Source: Vibrio tubiashii
Lineage (GTDB): Bacteria > Pseudomonadota > Gammaproteobacteria > Enterobacterales > Vibrionaceae
Direction of reading: 5' to 3'
Length of the DNA stretch: 64,000 nt
NCBI GenBank assembly: GCA_000775715.1
Contig: JRWQ01000003.1
Location: forward strand, 62,001-126,000
The translations under genes were made by a program, and so were the position numbers. Below are positions 22,820 to 31,951 of the stretch, piece after piece. Below the pieces are notes generated by a model. The model ran no database searches. It was not told where the DNA came from and worked only from the letters and a program-made list of their open reading frames with translations. Numbering within the stretch: position 1 is the first letter of the stretch; each line of letters opens with the position of its first letter.

Positions 22820-23248
22820 ATGAAGAAAACCGCTCTCCTGTCCATCGCCCTATTGGGTTTAACCGCTTGTAGCCAAGGAGTTGAAGAGATGACAGATAGA
22901 ACCGCATCCCCATGTGGCGATAAGCCTAACTGCGTCTCCACTCAAGACAATCGTCCTGACCATAATCTCGCGCCATTTGAACTCAATGATGGCGTGACCT
23001 TAGATCAAATCGAAGCTGTGGTACTCGAGCAACCTCGAACTAAAACAGCCGATAAAACGGATGACTACTTAAGGATTGAGTTTACCAGTAGGATCATGCG
23101 CTTTGTTGATGACCTTGAGCTCAAAATCGAAGGGAACAACCTGATCGTCCGATCTGAATCGCGCATCGGGCATTCTGATTTTGGTGTGAACCGCAAACGC
23201 GCCGATGCACTTAGAGTGGCTTTAACTGAGGCAAAATTGGTTAAGTAG
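22820..23248 (+). CDS. DUF1499 family lipoprotein
   Basis: This 142-residue protein belongs to the DUF1499 family, recognised by the PCGDKPNCVST motif and the C-terminal SRIGHSDFGVNRKRAD segment. The start at 22820 (AAGG 8 nt upstream) gives MKKTALLSIALLGLTAC, a lipoprotein signal with the cysteine at residue 17. The frame extends to 22787, but that would push the signal peptide inward. No biochemical activity is known for the family. It lies just after the gltB2D2 terminator, so it probably has its own promoter. The family call is good; function is unknown. Confidence 0.82.
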   Translation: MKKTALLSIALLGLTACSQGVEEMTDRTASPCGDKPNCVSTQDNRPDHNLAPFELNDGVTLDQIEAVVLEQPRTKTADKTDDYLRIEFTSRIMRFVDDLELKIEGNNLIVRSESRIGHSDFGVNRKRADALRVALTEAKLVK

Positions 23249-23575
23249 TCTAAGCGTTGCATGATAGCAGTAAAGGATTGGCGTTTCTGGAGCAAAATCC
23301 TCTTCTATGCCATGATCACAGTGCCTGCCACGAGCACATTACTCGTTCGACAGATATTTTGCGTAAGAAACGTCACTGCTTTACTAGGTAAGATGACCTG
23401 AATAGCTATTGCTTACCAGTCGCTCGAGGCTCTTTTGATACTCGCTACTAGCTATAGTGTGTAACTTCTGCGCATACTTATAGCAATAGCTACACAGGCC
23501 ATCCTATTTCGACTCTGGCCAGAAAACAAAACCGAAGCATCAAGCTTCGGTTTTTAGTGTTCACTAGTAACAGCG
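23249..23575. other. Intergenic region with RNA-like inverted repeats
   Basis: No reading frame of note lies in these 327 bp. A perfect 11-bp inverted repeat (TAGCTATTGCT at 23403-23413, AGCAATAGCTA at 23482-23492) brackets about 70 nt. A bidirectional intrinsic terminator follows at 23528-23555. The stretch could be a lipoprotein 3' UTR or a plus-strand small RNA; I cannot match it to a known RNA family. It is also the left boundary of the truB-to-rpsO block. Confidence 0.35.
23528..23556. terminator. Bidirectional intrinsic terminator before truB end
   Basis: The stem ACCGAAGC/GCTTCGGT with an ATCAA loop is flanked by A- and T-runs. It can stop the truB operon on the minus strand and any transcript from the left on the plus strand. 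Confidence 0.87.
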
Positions 23576-24523
23576 TTACTCAGCTTCTTCGCGGAAAACC
23601 ACTAGACGCTTAGGTGCAACCTTACCATCGTCATTGACTTGTGCAACACCAATAAAGAGCTTCTCTTCACCTGACGTCATACGCAGTGGAGTACCTTCTG
23701 GAGCGCCAAATACCTGCACTGGCATACCATGTTGAACTAAATCTGTTAACTCAGCATTCAAGTTCACTTCCGGCAAGTCTTCGACTGCAGTGTCCATCGG
23801 TAGTAGCAGAGGATCAAGTAGCTCTTTCGGCGCTACTTCATCACGATGTGCTTGCTCTAGAAGCTCATTGAGTTGCTCTAGGGTCACCATCTTCTCGTAC
23901 GGGTATTTTGCAACACCCGTGCGACGTAGCATAGTCACATGAGCACCGCAGCCAAGCATCTCGCCAAGATCATCAACGATAGTACGAATGTAAGTGCCTT
24001 TCGAACAATGAACTTCCATCTCGACTTCATCGCCTTCAAAGCGGTGAAGCACAATCTCGTACACAGTAATTTTGCGTGACTCGCGCGGTACTTCAATACC
24101 TTTTCGCGCATATTCGTACAGCGGTTTACCTTGATATTTCAATGCCGAGAACATCGAAGGGACTTGGTCAGATTCACCACGGAACTTATCAATACAAGCT
24201 TCAAGTTTATCTAGTGAGACATCCACAGGACGAGTCTCTACCACATCACCATCAGAGTCCGAAGTATCTGTGCGCTCACCCAGTTTTGCGATCACTCGAT
24301 AACGCTTATCAGAGTCCAATAGAAACTGCGAGAACTTAGTGGCTTCACCAAGGCAGATTGGCAGCATACCTGTCGCTAGGGGATCCAGAGCACCGGTATG
24401 ACCTGCTTTCTCTGCAAAGTAAATACGTTTTACTTTTTGCAGTGCGTCATTAGATGAAATGCCTGTTGGCTTGTCTAAAAGGACAACACCATTTATTGGA
24501 CGACCTTTACGACGACGAGCCAT
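23576..24523 (-). CDS. truB: tRNA pseudouridine-55 synthase TruB
   Basis: TruB isomerises U55 to pseudouridine in the T-loop of nearly all elongator tRNAs and also acts as a tRNA chaperone. The catalytic aspartate is D47 in [14 protein letters not shown], and the KGTYIRT substrate-binding segment is intact. Length (315) matches the family, including the C-terminal PUA-like region. It is the last gene of rimP-nusA-infB-rbfA-truB and its start touches the rbfA stop. In most gammaproteobacteria rpsO follows directly; here a terminator and a DUF1499 gene follow, and rpsO lies 18 kb away. Confidence 0.96.
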   Translation of the reverse strand: MARRRKGRPINGVVLLDKPTGISSNDALQKVKRIYFAEKAGHTGALDPLATGMLPICLGEATKFSQFLLDSDKRYRVIAKLGERTDTSDSDGDVVETRPVDVSLDKLEACIDKFRGESDQVPSMFSALKYQGKPLYEYARKGIEVPRESRKITVYEIVLHRFEGDEVEMEVHCSKGTYIRTIVDDLGEMLGCGAHVTMLRRTGVAKYPYEKMVTLEQLNELLEQAHRDEVAPKELLDPLLLPMDTAVEDLPEVNLNAELTDLVQHGMPVQVFGAPEGTPLRMTSGEEKLFIGVAQVNDDGKVAPKRLVVFREEAE

Positions 24524-24930
24524 TACTCTTCACCTGCCTGCTCTTCATCACGACCAGCATCGTGCTGTTTACGCTTATCTTCGCTCACGACTTCAGACAC
24601 TAGGTTCGACATACGCATACCTTCAACTAAGGTGTTGTCGTAGTGGAAACGAACTTCTGGCGTTAGGCGCAGACGAATACGCTTACCTAGCATCATACGA
24701 ATATGAACTTCATGCTCACGTAGTGCTTCTAGGCACGACTCAGGTGTTTGCTCACCAACACATAGGAAAGTAACGAATACTTTTGCATAAGCCAGGTCGC
24801 GTGACACTTCTACATCAGAAATGGTCACCATACCTAGGCGAGAATCACGAACTTCACGCTGAAGGATCATTGCGAGTTCTTTTTGCAGCTGCTGTGCAAC
24901 ACGCTGCGTGCGGCTAAATTCTTTTGACAT
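24523..24930 (-). CDS. rbfA: 30S ribosome-binding factor RbfA
   Basis: RbfA binds the 30S subunit during late maturation of the 16S rRNA 5' end and is important in the cold. The start at 24930 ([15 protein letters not shown]) matches the family N-terminus; the longer frame to 24975 adds unconserved residues. The 135-residue product has the single KH-like fold with conserved [18 protein letters not shown] and [14 protein letters not shown] segments. The C-terminus is charged and probably disordered. It shares one base with the truB start and lies 114 bp downstream of infB, so it is part of the nusA operon. Confidence 0.95.
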   Translation of the reverse strand: MSKEFSRTQRVAQQLQKELAMILQREVRDSRLGMVTISDVEVSRDLAYAKVFVTFLCVGEQTPESCLEALREHEVHIRMMLGKRIRLRLTPEVRFHYDNTLVEGMRMSNLVSEVVSEDKRKQHDAGRDEEQAGEE

Positions 24931-25044
24931 ATCTTTTCTCTTATTAGAAAGAATGGGGGGATGGATAAATTCCAACCCCCCATGGCGTATTCAACAACCA
25001 ATTACTGCTTATTCATCAGAGAGTAAGCCAATAATTATAGTCAA

Positions 25045-27732
25045 TTAGTCTAGAGTACGTTTAACTTCAACGACTTCGAAGACTTCGATTTGGTCACCAA
25101 CGCGAACATCGTTGTAGTTCTTAACGCCGATACCACATTCGTAACCGTTCTTAACTTCTTGAACGTCATCTTTGAAGCGACGTAAAGACTCTAGCTCACC
25201 TTCGTAGATTACAACGTTGTCACGCAGTACGCGGATTGGGTTGTTACGCTTAATGAGACCTTCAGTAACCATACAACCTGCGATTGCGCCCAGTTTCGGT
25301 GACTTAAATACATCACGTACTTCAGCAAGACCAATGATCTCTTGCTTGAATTCTGGAGCAAGCATACCGCCCATCGCTTGTTTCACTTCATCAATCAATT
25401 GGTAAATGATTGAGTAGTAACGAAGGTCTAGGTTTTCGTTTTCAACTGTACGACGCGCTGTTGCATCTGCACGGACGTTAAAGCCAAGGATGATAGCGTT
25501 AGAAGCTGCTGCTAGTACTGCATCAGTTTCTGTAATACCACCAACACCTGAACCTACGATGTTCACTTTAACTTCATCAGTTGAAAGCTTAACTAGTGAG
25601 TCAGAGATTGCTTCTACAGAACCCTGAACGTCAGCTTTAAGAACAACGTTTAGCTCAGCAACTTCACCAGCAGCCATGTTAGAGAACATGTTCTCTAGTT
25701 TCGCTTTCTGCTGACGAGCTAGCTTAACTTCACGGAATTTACCTTGACGGTAGTTCGCTACTTCACGAGCTTTACGCTCATCACGTACAACTGTTGCTTC
25801 ATCACCTGACGCTGGTACACCCGAAAGACCTAGGATCTCTACCGGGATAGAAGGACCTGCTGTTGTTACTTCTTGACCGTTTTCATCGCGCATTGCACGA
25901 ACACGGCCGTACTCTTGACCACAAAGAACGATGTCGCCTTTGTTTAGCGTACCAGACTGAACAAGTACTGTTGCAACTGGACCACGACCTTTATCAAGAC
26001 GAGATTCAACAACCACACCAGACGCCATGCCTTCTTCAACAGCTGTAAGCTCAAGAACTTCAGATTGTAGAAGAATAGTTTCTAGAAGACCGTCGATGTT
26101 AGTACCCTGTTTCGCAGAGATGTGAACGAACATGTTCTCACCACCCCACTCCTCAGGAATAACGTCGTATTGAGCTAGCTCGTTCTTAACGTTATCTGGG
26201 TTCGCGTCTTCTTTATCGATCTTGTTCACAGCAACAATCAGAGGAACGCCTGCCGCTTTCGCGTGCTGGATCGCTTCAATTGTTTGTGGCATTACGCCAT
26301 CGTCTGCTGCTACTACTAGAACAACGATATCTGTCGCTTGAGCACCACGAGCACGCATTGCAGTAAACGCCGCGTGTCCAGGAGTATCAAGGAAAGTGAT
26401 CATGCCGTTGTCAGTTTCAACGTGGTAAGCACCGATGTGCTGTGTAATACCACCCGCTTCGCCCGAAGCAACGTGTGCTTTACGGATGTAGTCAAGTGTA
26501 GACGTTTTACCGTGGTCAACGTGACCCATGATAGTAACAACAGGAGCACGAGGAACTGCTTCAGCGTTGTTGTCACGATCTGACAGTACTGCTTCTTCTA
26601 GCTCGTTCTCTTTACGCAGGATTACCTTGTGACCCATCTCTTCAGCAACAAGCTGTGCTGTTTCTTGGTCGATAACCTGGTTGATAGTCGCCATTGCGCC
26701 CATCTTCATCATTACTTTGATGACTTCCGTGCCTTTCACTGACATTTTGCTTGCCAGTTCAGAAACCACGATAGTTTCACCGATTACAACGTCAGCTTTT
26801 GCAACAGTCGCTGTTTTATCAAAACCTTGCTGCATAGAAGTAGGTTTAGCCAGTTTGCCTTTGTTGCGGTTTCTTCCGCCACGCTGGTTACGGCCACCAC
26901 GGTTTTGCTCATCGTTGTTAGAAGCTTTTTTCTTCTTCTTACGACGGCCACCTTCTTCTTTACGGTCTGCTGCATCTTCAGCTTCACGAGCGTAAGTAGA
27001 AGTGGTTACGTGGTAGTCAGAGTTTTCCAACTCTTTCTTCTTCTTCTCTTCTTCAGACCAACGAGCTTCATTTTCTTCAGCTAGTTTACGAGCTTCTTCA
27101 ACAAGCTTAGCCGCTTCTTGTTCCGCTTTACGTTGGGCTTCTTCTTCTTGACGACGCTTCAACTCATCAGCTTCTTTCTTAGCTTGCGTGTTAACGTCTG
27201 CATTTTTTGCGTTCATTTCTTTCTTAGCCTTATCAGCTTGGGCGCGTTTTGCCTTCTCTTCAGCTTCGCGTTTTGCATCCGCTTCTCGCTTCGCTTTCTC
27301 TTCGGCCTCGCGTTTTGCTTTCTCTGCAGCTTCACGTTTTGCTAGCTCTTCAGCCTCACGCTTCGCAAGCTCTTCAGCTTCACGCTTTGCTGCTTCCTCA
27401 GCCTCACGTTTCGCGTCGTCTTCGATAATGCTGCGCTTCACATAAGTACGCTTCTTGCGCACTTCTACTTGAACATCTTTACTCTTACCACCACCAGCAT
27501 TAACGCTTAGTGTGCTGCGAGTCTTACGCTGTAGAGTCAAACGAGTTGGCTCAGCGTCACCAGAAGTGTCGCCGTGCTCTTTTTTAAGGTGCGTCAGTAG
27601 TTTCTGCTTTTCTTCGTCAGTAACTTGATCACTACTCGCTTTCTTCATACCAGCGTCAGCAAGTTGTTCAACCAAGCGGTCCACTGGTGTACCAATTTCT
27701 TCACTCAGTGCCTTAACAGTAATTTGTGTCAT
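25045..27732 (-). CDS. infB: Translation initiation factor IF-2
   Basis: IF-2 is the GTPase that brings initiator fMet-tRNA to the 30S subunit and promotes 70S joining. The start at 27732 ([16 protein letters not shown]) has AGGAG upstream; length is 895. An IF2_N domain lies at residues 1-50. A highly charged Ala/Lys/Arg/Glu coiled region with many KREAEE repeats covers about 120-240, and a second IF2_N domain lies near 310-370. The GTPase has GHVDHGKT near residue 400, DTPGH and NKID motifs, followed by domains II-IV. Escherichia makes shorter forms from internal starts; whether this one does is not visible. The initiator tRNA gene is in the same cluster. Confidence 0.97.
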   Translation of the reverse strand: MTQITVKALSEEIGTPVDRLVEQLADAGMKKASSDQVTDEEKQKLLTHLKKEHGDTSGDAEPTRLTLQRKTRSTLSVNAGGGKSKDVQVEVRKKRTYVKRSIIEDDAKREAEEAAKREAEELAKREAEELAKREAAEKAKREAEEKAKREADAKREAEEKAKRAQADKAKKEMNAKNADVNTQAKKEADELKRRQEEEAQRKAEQEAAKLVEEARKLAEENEARWSEEEKKKKELENSDYHVTTSTYAREAEDAADRKEEGGRRKKKKKASNNDEQNRGGRNQRGGRNRNKGKLAKPTSMQQGFDKTATVAKADVVIGETIVVSELASKMSVKGTEVIKVMMKMGAMATINQVIDQETAQLVAEEMGHKVILRKENELEEAVLSDRDNNAEAVPRAPVVTIMGHVDHGKTSTLDYIRKAHVASGEAGGITQHIGAYHVETDNGMITFLDTPGHAAFTAMRARGAQATDIVVLVVAADDGVMPQTIEAIQHAKAAGVPLIVAVNKIDKEDANPDNVKNELAQYDVIPEEWGGENMFVHISAKQGTNIDGLLETILLQSEVLELTAVEEGMASGVVVESRLDKGRGPVATVLVQSGTLNKGDIVLCGQEYGRVRAMRDENGQEVTTAGPSIPVEILGLSGVPASGDEATVVRDERKAREVANYRQGKFREVKLARQQKAKLENMFSNMAAGEVAELNVVLKADVQGSVEAISDSLVKLSTDEVKVNIVGSGVGGITETDAVLAAASNAIILGFNVRADATARRTVENENLDLRYYSIIYQLIDEVKQAMGGMLAPEFKQEIIGLAEVRDVFKSPKLGAIAGCMVTEGLIKRNNPIRVLRDNVVIYEGELESLRRFKDDVQEVKNGYECGIGVKNYNDVRVGDQIEVFEVVEVKRTLD

Positions 27733-27752
27733 CCGCTTTCTCCTTGCTGAAA

Positions 27753-29240
27753 TTATGCGTCTTCGCCGAACCAACAAATGTTACGAGCAGCCATAATTAG
27801 CTCACCCGCACGTTCTTCGGTTAGACCTTCAATATCTTCGATATCATCAATACCCTGGTCAGCTAGATCTTCAAGTGTTGCAACACCTTTAGCTGCCAGT
27901 TTAAATGCCATCTCACGCTCTAGACCTTCTAGGCCAAGTAGGTCTTCTGCAGGTTCAACACCTTCGAAAGACTCTTCTTGTGCAAGCGCAAGAGTGGTCA
28001 GTGCATTCTTTGCACGGCTACGTAGTTCTTCGACTAGATCTTCGTCTAGGCCGTCTACTTCAAGAAGCTCGTTTACTGGAACGTAAGCCACTTCTTCTAG
28101 AGTAGAGAAACCTTCTTCAACAAGCAGTTGAGCAAAGTCTTCTTCGATGTCTAGGTGCTTCATGAAGCTTTCGATTGCAGCTTGAGACTCTTCAGCGTGT
28201 TTCTTATGAAGGTCTTCAACTGTCATTACGTTTAGCTCCCAACCTGTTAGTTGAGATGCAAGACGTACGTTTTGACCGTTACGGCCAATAGCTTGCGCTA
28301 GGTTGTCTGCTTCAACAGCGATGTCCATTGCATTTGCATCTTCATCAACGATGATAGAAGCAACATCAGCAGGAGCCATTGCGTTGATAACAAATTGTGC
28401 TGGGTTATCATCCCAAAGCACGATATCGATACGCTCACCACCAAGCTCGCCAGAAACCGCTTGTACACGCGCACCACGCATACCAACACACGCACCCACT
28501 GGGTCAATACGCTTGTCGTTAGTCTTAACAGCGATCTTCGCGCGAGAACCTGGATCACGTGCAGCGCCTTTAAGCTCAATGATCTCTTCAGCGATTTCAG
28601 GAACTTCAACGCGGAACAGTTCTGCGAGCATTTCAGGCTTAGAACGAGTAACGAATAGCTGGAAGCCACGAGCATCTGGAGCCACTTTATATAGTAGGCC
28701 ACGGACTCGGTCACCTGGACGGAAGTTTTCACGTGGAAGTTGGTCATCACGCAGGATAACTGCTTCAGCGTTGTTACCTAGGTCAAGAATAATCGTTTCA
28801 CGGTTAACTTTCTTAACCACGCCAGTCACTAGCTCGCCTTCATTGTCGATGAACTGCTCAACAATTTGAGCGCGCTCAGCTTCACGAACTTTCTGAACGA
28901 TAACTTGCTTAGCCGTTTGAGTCGTAATACGGTCAAACGTTACTGATTCGATGTCGTCTTCAACGTAATCACCTAGCTCAAGCTCTTCGTTTTCGAATTT
29001 CGCTGCTTCTAGAGAGATTTCTTTGGTTGGACTCTCAACTTCTTCTACGATCAACCAACGACGGAATGTATCAAACTCACCCGTTTTGCGATCGATTTCT
29101 ACACGAACATCGATTTCCATTTCGTGCTTCTTTTTAGTAGAAGTAGCCAGAGCAATTTCAAGGGCTTCAAAGATACGCTCACGAGGTACCGCTTTCTCGT
29201 TCGATACCGCTTCTACTACCGCTAAAATTTCTTTACTCAT
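27753..29240 (-). CDS. nusA: Transcription termination/antitermination factor NusA
   Basis: NusA binds RNA polymerase and modulates pausing, intrinsic termination and antitermination. The 495-residue protein has the N-terminal polymerase-binding domain, an S1 domain (about 135-200), two KH domains ([15 protein letters not shown] and [13 protein letters not shown] are the GxxG loops) and two C-terminal acidic helix-hairpin-helix repeats (about 360-420 and 435-490) as in Escherichia. The gene lies 19 bp after rimP and 20 bp before infB, clearly in one operon. Two intrinsic terminators upstream of rimP suggest that NusA can regulate its own operon, as reported for Escherichia. Confidence 0.97.
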   Translation of the reverse strand: MSKEILAVVEAVSNEKAVPRERIFEALEIALATSTKKKHEMEIDVRVEIDRKTGEFDTFRRWLIVEEVESPTKEISLEAAKFENEELELGDYVEDDIESVTFDRITTQTAKQVIVQKVREAERAQIVEQFIDNEGELVTGVVKKVNRETIILDLGNNAEAVILRDDQLPRENFRPGDRVRGLLYKVAPDARGFQLFVTRSKPEMLAELFRVEVPEIAEEIIELKGAARDPGSRAKIAVKTNDKRIDPVGACVGMRGARVQAVSGELGGERIDIVLWDDNPAQFVINAMAPADVASIIVDEDANAMDIAVEADNLAQAIGRNGQNVRLASQLTGWELNVMTVEDLHKKHAEESQAAIESFMKHLDIEEDFAQLLVEEGFSTLEEVAYVPVNELLEVDGLDEDLVEELRSRAKNALTTLALAQEESFEGVEPAEDLLGLEGLEREMAFKLAAKGVATLEDLADQGIDDIEDIEGLTEERAGELIMAARNICWFGEDA

Positions 29241-29259
29241 TTTAAATAGCCTCTAAGAC

Positions 29260-29715
29260 TTAAAATTTAGGGATCAGGTTAGCTTTTGAGATATTGCTTA
29301 GGGCGAACTCTTCTTGGTTACCTTCAACAGTAACTGAGATAGTTTCACCATCTACAGAGTGGATTACACCTTTCCACTTGCGACGGTTGCCAACAGCCAT
29401 CTTCAAAACGATGCTTACCTCGTGACCAATAAATTGTTCATAGTGTGCAGCTTTGAAAAGTGGTCTTTCTAAACCTGGTGAAGACACTTCAAGGTTGTAA
29501 GCCACTGTGATTGGATCTTCAACATCCATTACCGCGCTAACCTGACGGCTAACTTCAGCACAATCTTCAACATTAATCCCATTTTCGTGATCGATGAAAA
29601 TACGTAACGTTGAGTGTTCACCTGCGCGAATAAATTCTAATCCAACTAACTCGTAACCTGATGCCGCTACAGGAGCTTCAAGCATTTCAGTAAGTTGTCT
29701 TTCTAAACCAGTCAT
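29260..29715 (-). CDS. rimP: Ribosome maturation factor RimP
   Basis: RimP binds the 30S subunit and promotes assembly of its 3' domain. The 151-residue protein shows the two-domain family pattern: an N-terminal alpha/beta domain with [13 protein letters not shown] and [11 protein letters not shown], and a C-terminal SH3-like domain with RRKWKGVI. It is the first protein-coding gene of rimP-nusA-infB-rbfA-truB. Its ATG lies only about 18 nt downstream of a strong intrinsic terminator, so expression depends on read-through or on a promoter in the tRNA-fMet gap. The identification is secure from sequence and synteny. Confidence 0.95.
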   Translation of the reverse strand: MTGLERQLTEMLEAPVAASGYELVGLEFIRAGEHSTLRIFIDHENGINVEDCAEVSRQVSAVMDVEDPITVAYNLEVSSPGLERPLFKAAHYEQFIGHEVSIVLKMAVGNRRKWKGVIHSVDGETISVTVEGNQEEFALSNISKANLIPKF

Positions 29716-29732
29716 TTAAACCACTCCAGAAA

Positions 29733-29753
29733 CAAAAAAAGGGCTCAGAGCCC
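29733..29753 (-). terminator. Intrinsic terminator immediately upstream of rimP
   Basis: On the minus strand, GGGCT-CTG-AGCCC is followed directly by T7. It lies 18 nt before the rimP start codon and so is in the leader of the nusA operon, where it could act as an attenuator. Confidence 0.8.
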
Positions 29754-29804
29754 AATTTAAATTCCAAGCAAAGACCTAAATTTTCTAATAGAAAATTCAG
29801 ATAA

Positions 29805-29834
29805 CAAAAAACCCCGAAAAGTCGGGGTTTTTTG
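29805..29834 (-). terminator. Intrinsic terminator downstream of tRNA-fMet
   Basis: An 11-bp stem (AAAAACCCCGA/TCGGGGTTTTT) encloses a 4-nt loop and has a T-run on the minus strand. It is the first of two terminators between tRNA-fMet and rimP. Confidence 0.88.
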
Positions 29835-29938
29835 TTGCTGGACCCTGATACGTTAAGTGATATCTATGCCACTTAACTCGCAGTATCGCTACTGCGCAAA
29901 CTTGCCACATCCACTTTCTCTATAAAAGACAAGAGGAT

Positions 29939-30015
<77 letters not shown>

Positions 30016-30071
30016 TCCGACTTGTCGAGCATTATACGCTCTCCAAGGTGTTTTACAAGTTTGTAAATCAA

Positions 30072-30155
30072 TGGTGCCGAGAGAGGGACTCGAACCCTCA
30101 CACCTAAGGCACTAGCACCTCATGCTAGCGTGTCTACCAATTTCACCATCTCGGC
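30072..30155 (-). tRNA. leuU: tRNA-Leu (GAG)
   Basis: This 84-nt class II tRNA starts GCCGAGA and ends TCTCGGC-A-CCA. The anticodon stem CTAGC/GCTAG encloses ATGAGGT, giving anticodon GAG. The variable arm TGCCTTAGGTGT is long, as expected for leucine. It lies just downstream of secG, matching secG-leuU in Escherichia. Confidence 0.96.
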
Positions 30156-30186
30156 AGCTAATTCTATTTTTCAGCTAGAAAATAGC

Positions 30187-30519
30187 TTATTGAGGAATTT
30201 CGTCGCCCTGAGGAGCTGGAATTTCACTCGCATCATCCGCTTGTTGAATCACTTGGCCTTGAGTTGGGTCAATCCACTGTGACTCAGTTTTATGTGTAGA
30301 CATGTTGCCTAGCACTAAGCTGATGATGAAAAATACTGTTGCAAAAATTGCAGTCATTCGGGTTAGAAAATTACCTGAGCCGCCTGCGCCAAACACTGTG
30401 TTTGATGCGCCTGCACCGAATGAGGCTCCCATATCTGCGCCTTTACCTTGTTGAATCAGCACTAGGCCGATTACACCAACCGCTGCCAACAGGTAAATCA
30501 CAAGTAGAACTGTAAACAT
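30187..30519 (-). CDS. secG: Preprotein translocase subunit SecG
   Basis: SecG is the small, two-helix inner-membrane partner of SecYE that assists SecA-driven export. The start at 30519 ([11 protein letters not shown]) has AGGTGG upstream and agrees with the family; the frame opens 3 codons earlier at a GTG. The 110-residue protein has helices at about 3-22 and 55-73, separated by the hallmark [17 protein letters not shown] loop with [10 protein letters not shown]. The C-terminal tail is polar. tRNA-Leu follows after 31 bp. In relatives glmM precedes secG; here the upstream gene is yhbS instead. Confidence 0.95.
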   Translation of the reverse strand: MFTVLLVIYLLAAVGVIGLVLIQQGKGADMGASFGAGASNTVFGAGGSGNFLTRMTAIFATVFFIISLVLGNMSTHKTESQWIDPTQGQVIQQADDASEIPAPQGDEIPQ

Positions 30520-30742
30520 GATTTCCACCTATGTTCCAAATTGTTGAGCCAGCGCCGCTCGAAAATACCTAACTGGTGTTTTTGAACAAGGCTAGCGACC
30601 TCCATATCGAAGGCCGAGCAATACTAGCGAAAGCCGATTACGCTGACAAGTAGATTTTTCCAAAAAAGTACGTGTTAAGAGCCAAACGCTCAAAAAAAGG
30701 ACAAAACAACAGGTTTCACTCTAAACGTATTTAGTCTAAGAA

Positions 30743-31246
30743 CTAAATCTCTGAGAATTCAGGACTGTATTCCACTAAACCGGTGCGCTGATCGAACTCA
30801 CCGTCGACAAGAGGTAAGACTTGAAAAGCCCCTTGTGGTACATCCCAGCGGCAATGCATCTGATGATTGGTACTATCAACAAAACCGAAACGACCATAAT
30901 AGGCAGGGTCGCCCAACACCACACAAGCCGGGTAGCCAAACTCAAGTAATGAAGATAGTCCCTCTCTCACTAGTTCGGCAGCTAACCCTTGATTACGATA
31001 CGATTGTTCGACAGCAAGCGGTGCAAGACCTTGCCAATTCAAATCTTGCCCTTCAATCGTAACCGGGCTAAACAGCACATAGCCCACCACTTCACCTTCG
31101 TCATTGCATGCAACCAAAGACAAGGTACGGCAGCCATTTTCTCTTAGCTTCATGACTAAGTTAGCTTCAGCCTCTGTTTCAAACGTCGATTTAAGTAGTC
31201 GATCAATGGCTAGAATATCTGCTGGAGCTTCAGTTCGAATAAGCAT
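30743..31246 (-). CDS. yhbS: GNAT family N-acetyltransferase (YhbS-like)
   Basis: This 167-residue protein is collinear with Escherichia YhbS, a GNAT-fold acyl-CoA-dependent acetyltransferase of unknown substrate. The acetyl-CoA-binding motif A is visible as LAPLAVEQSYRNQGLAAEL (Q/RxxGxG/A) near residues 75-95, and GDPAYYGRFGF is the typical YhbS C-terminal block. It overlaps the end of ubiT by 17 bp and has GAGG before its ATG, so the two are translationally coupled. ubiT and yhbS are also neighbours in Escherichia. The fold is certain; the substrate is unknown. Confidence 0.88.
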   Translation of the reverse strand: MLIRTEAPADILAIDRLLKSTFETEAEANLVMKLRENGCRTLSLVACNDEGEVVGYVLFSPVTIEGQDLNWQGLAPLAVEQSYRNQGLAAELVREGLSSLLEFGYPACVVLGDPAYYGRFGFVDSTNHQMHCRWDVPQGAFQVLPLVDGEFDQRTGLVEYSPEFSEI

Positions 31247-31757
31247 TTACAACCTCATTTTTTGATTCAGGCGATTGTAAACCTTTTTGCACGAAGTCCG
31301 CGAGTTGATTTAACAGAGTCTGCAATGGTTTTGGCAAAGACTCTAGATCCACGCTATCCATTAAGTTCTTCACTTCTAGCCCTAGCTCAGTATCACCTTC
31401 AATCGTCAAACGGCGTTGGAAGAATAGAGTATCAGGGTCCTCTTTACGTCCTGCGATAAGCACGAGATCATTAAGGTGACCACTAAACAGCACGTCTTCG
31501 CTTACTGGATGATCGGCAACAACAATTTGCTCATCTTGATAACTGATCAACCAGCTCAATTGCAGGTCTTTTATTTCAACCTTGAGCCACTTACCCTCTA
31601 GGAATTCAAAATCACCATCTTCAAGTGCTTCTTTAAAAACAGTTTTCAATCCTTCAAGCAAGGCTCTTTTTTGTACGATTTGCGGCAAGAAGTGGATTGG
31701 AGATCGCAAAATTGATGCGGCATTCTGAACTAGTTGGGTGCGAATCTTGTTAATCAC
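31230..31757 (-). CDS. ubiT: Ubiquinone biosynthesis accessory factor UbiT (SCP2 domain)
   Basis: UbiT (formerly YhbT) is an SCP2-type lipid-binding protein required, with UbiU and UbiV, for oxygen-independent ubiquinone synthesis in Escherichia. The 175-residue product aligns well, including DGDFEFLEGKWL, the KEDPDTLFFQRRL core and IEGDTELGLEVKNLMD. The start appears to be GTG at 31757. It is divergent from the rocS-like gene and ubiU across the 31.8-kb region and is followed by overlapping yhbS. The ubiT-ubiU-ubiV cluster is complete in this window, which implies that the pathway runs under anoxia. Confidence 0.92.
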   Translation of the reverse strand: MINKIRTQLVQNAASILRSPIHFLPQIVQKRALLEGLKTVFKEALEDGDFEFLEGKWLKVEIKDLQLSWLISYQDEQIVVADHPVSEDVLFSGHLNDLVLIAGRKEDPDTLFFQRRLTIEGDTELGLEVKNLMDSVDLESLPKPLQTLLNQLADFVQKGLQSPESKNEVVNAYSN

Positions 31758-31951
31758 GCGGGATATCCGTTACTTTGTTGGCTAGAATTACACATCATAA
31801 GGTATGTTTAACTGGTTATCCCTGTTATTTGTCAAAGAATATACGCTAAGCCGAAACTCTTTAAAGTCATAACAAGGACAGTTATAGTTAAACTATTACT
31901 AATACCTACATAAACGTAGGAAATACTCTCTGAAGAGTCGGAACAAACTTG

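Noticed and set aside
28303..28869. A 188-codon plus-strand frame opposite nusA, and similar plus-strand frames opposite infB (26681-27445) and pnp (39317-40027)
   Set aside because: They lie fully within conserved genes on the other strand, have low-complexity Ser/Arg/Phe-rich translations and no ribosome sites. They are shadows of codon bias.
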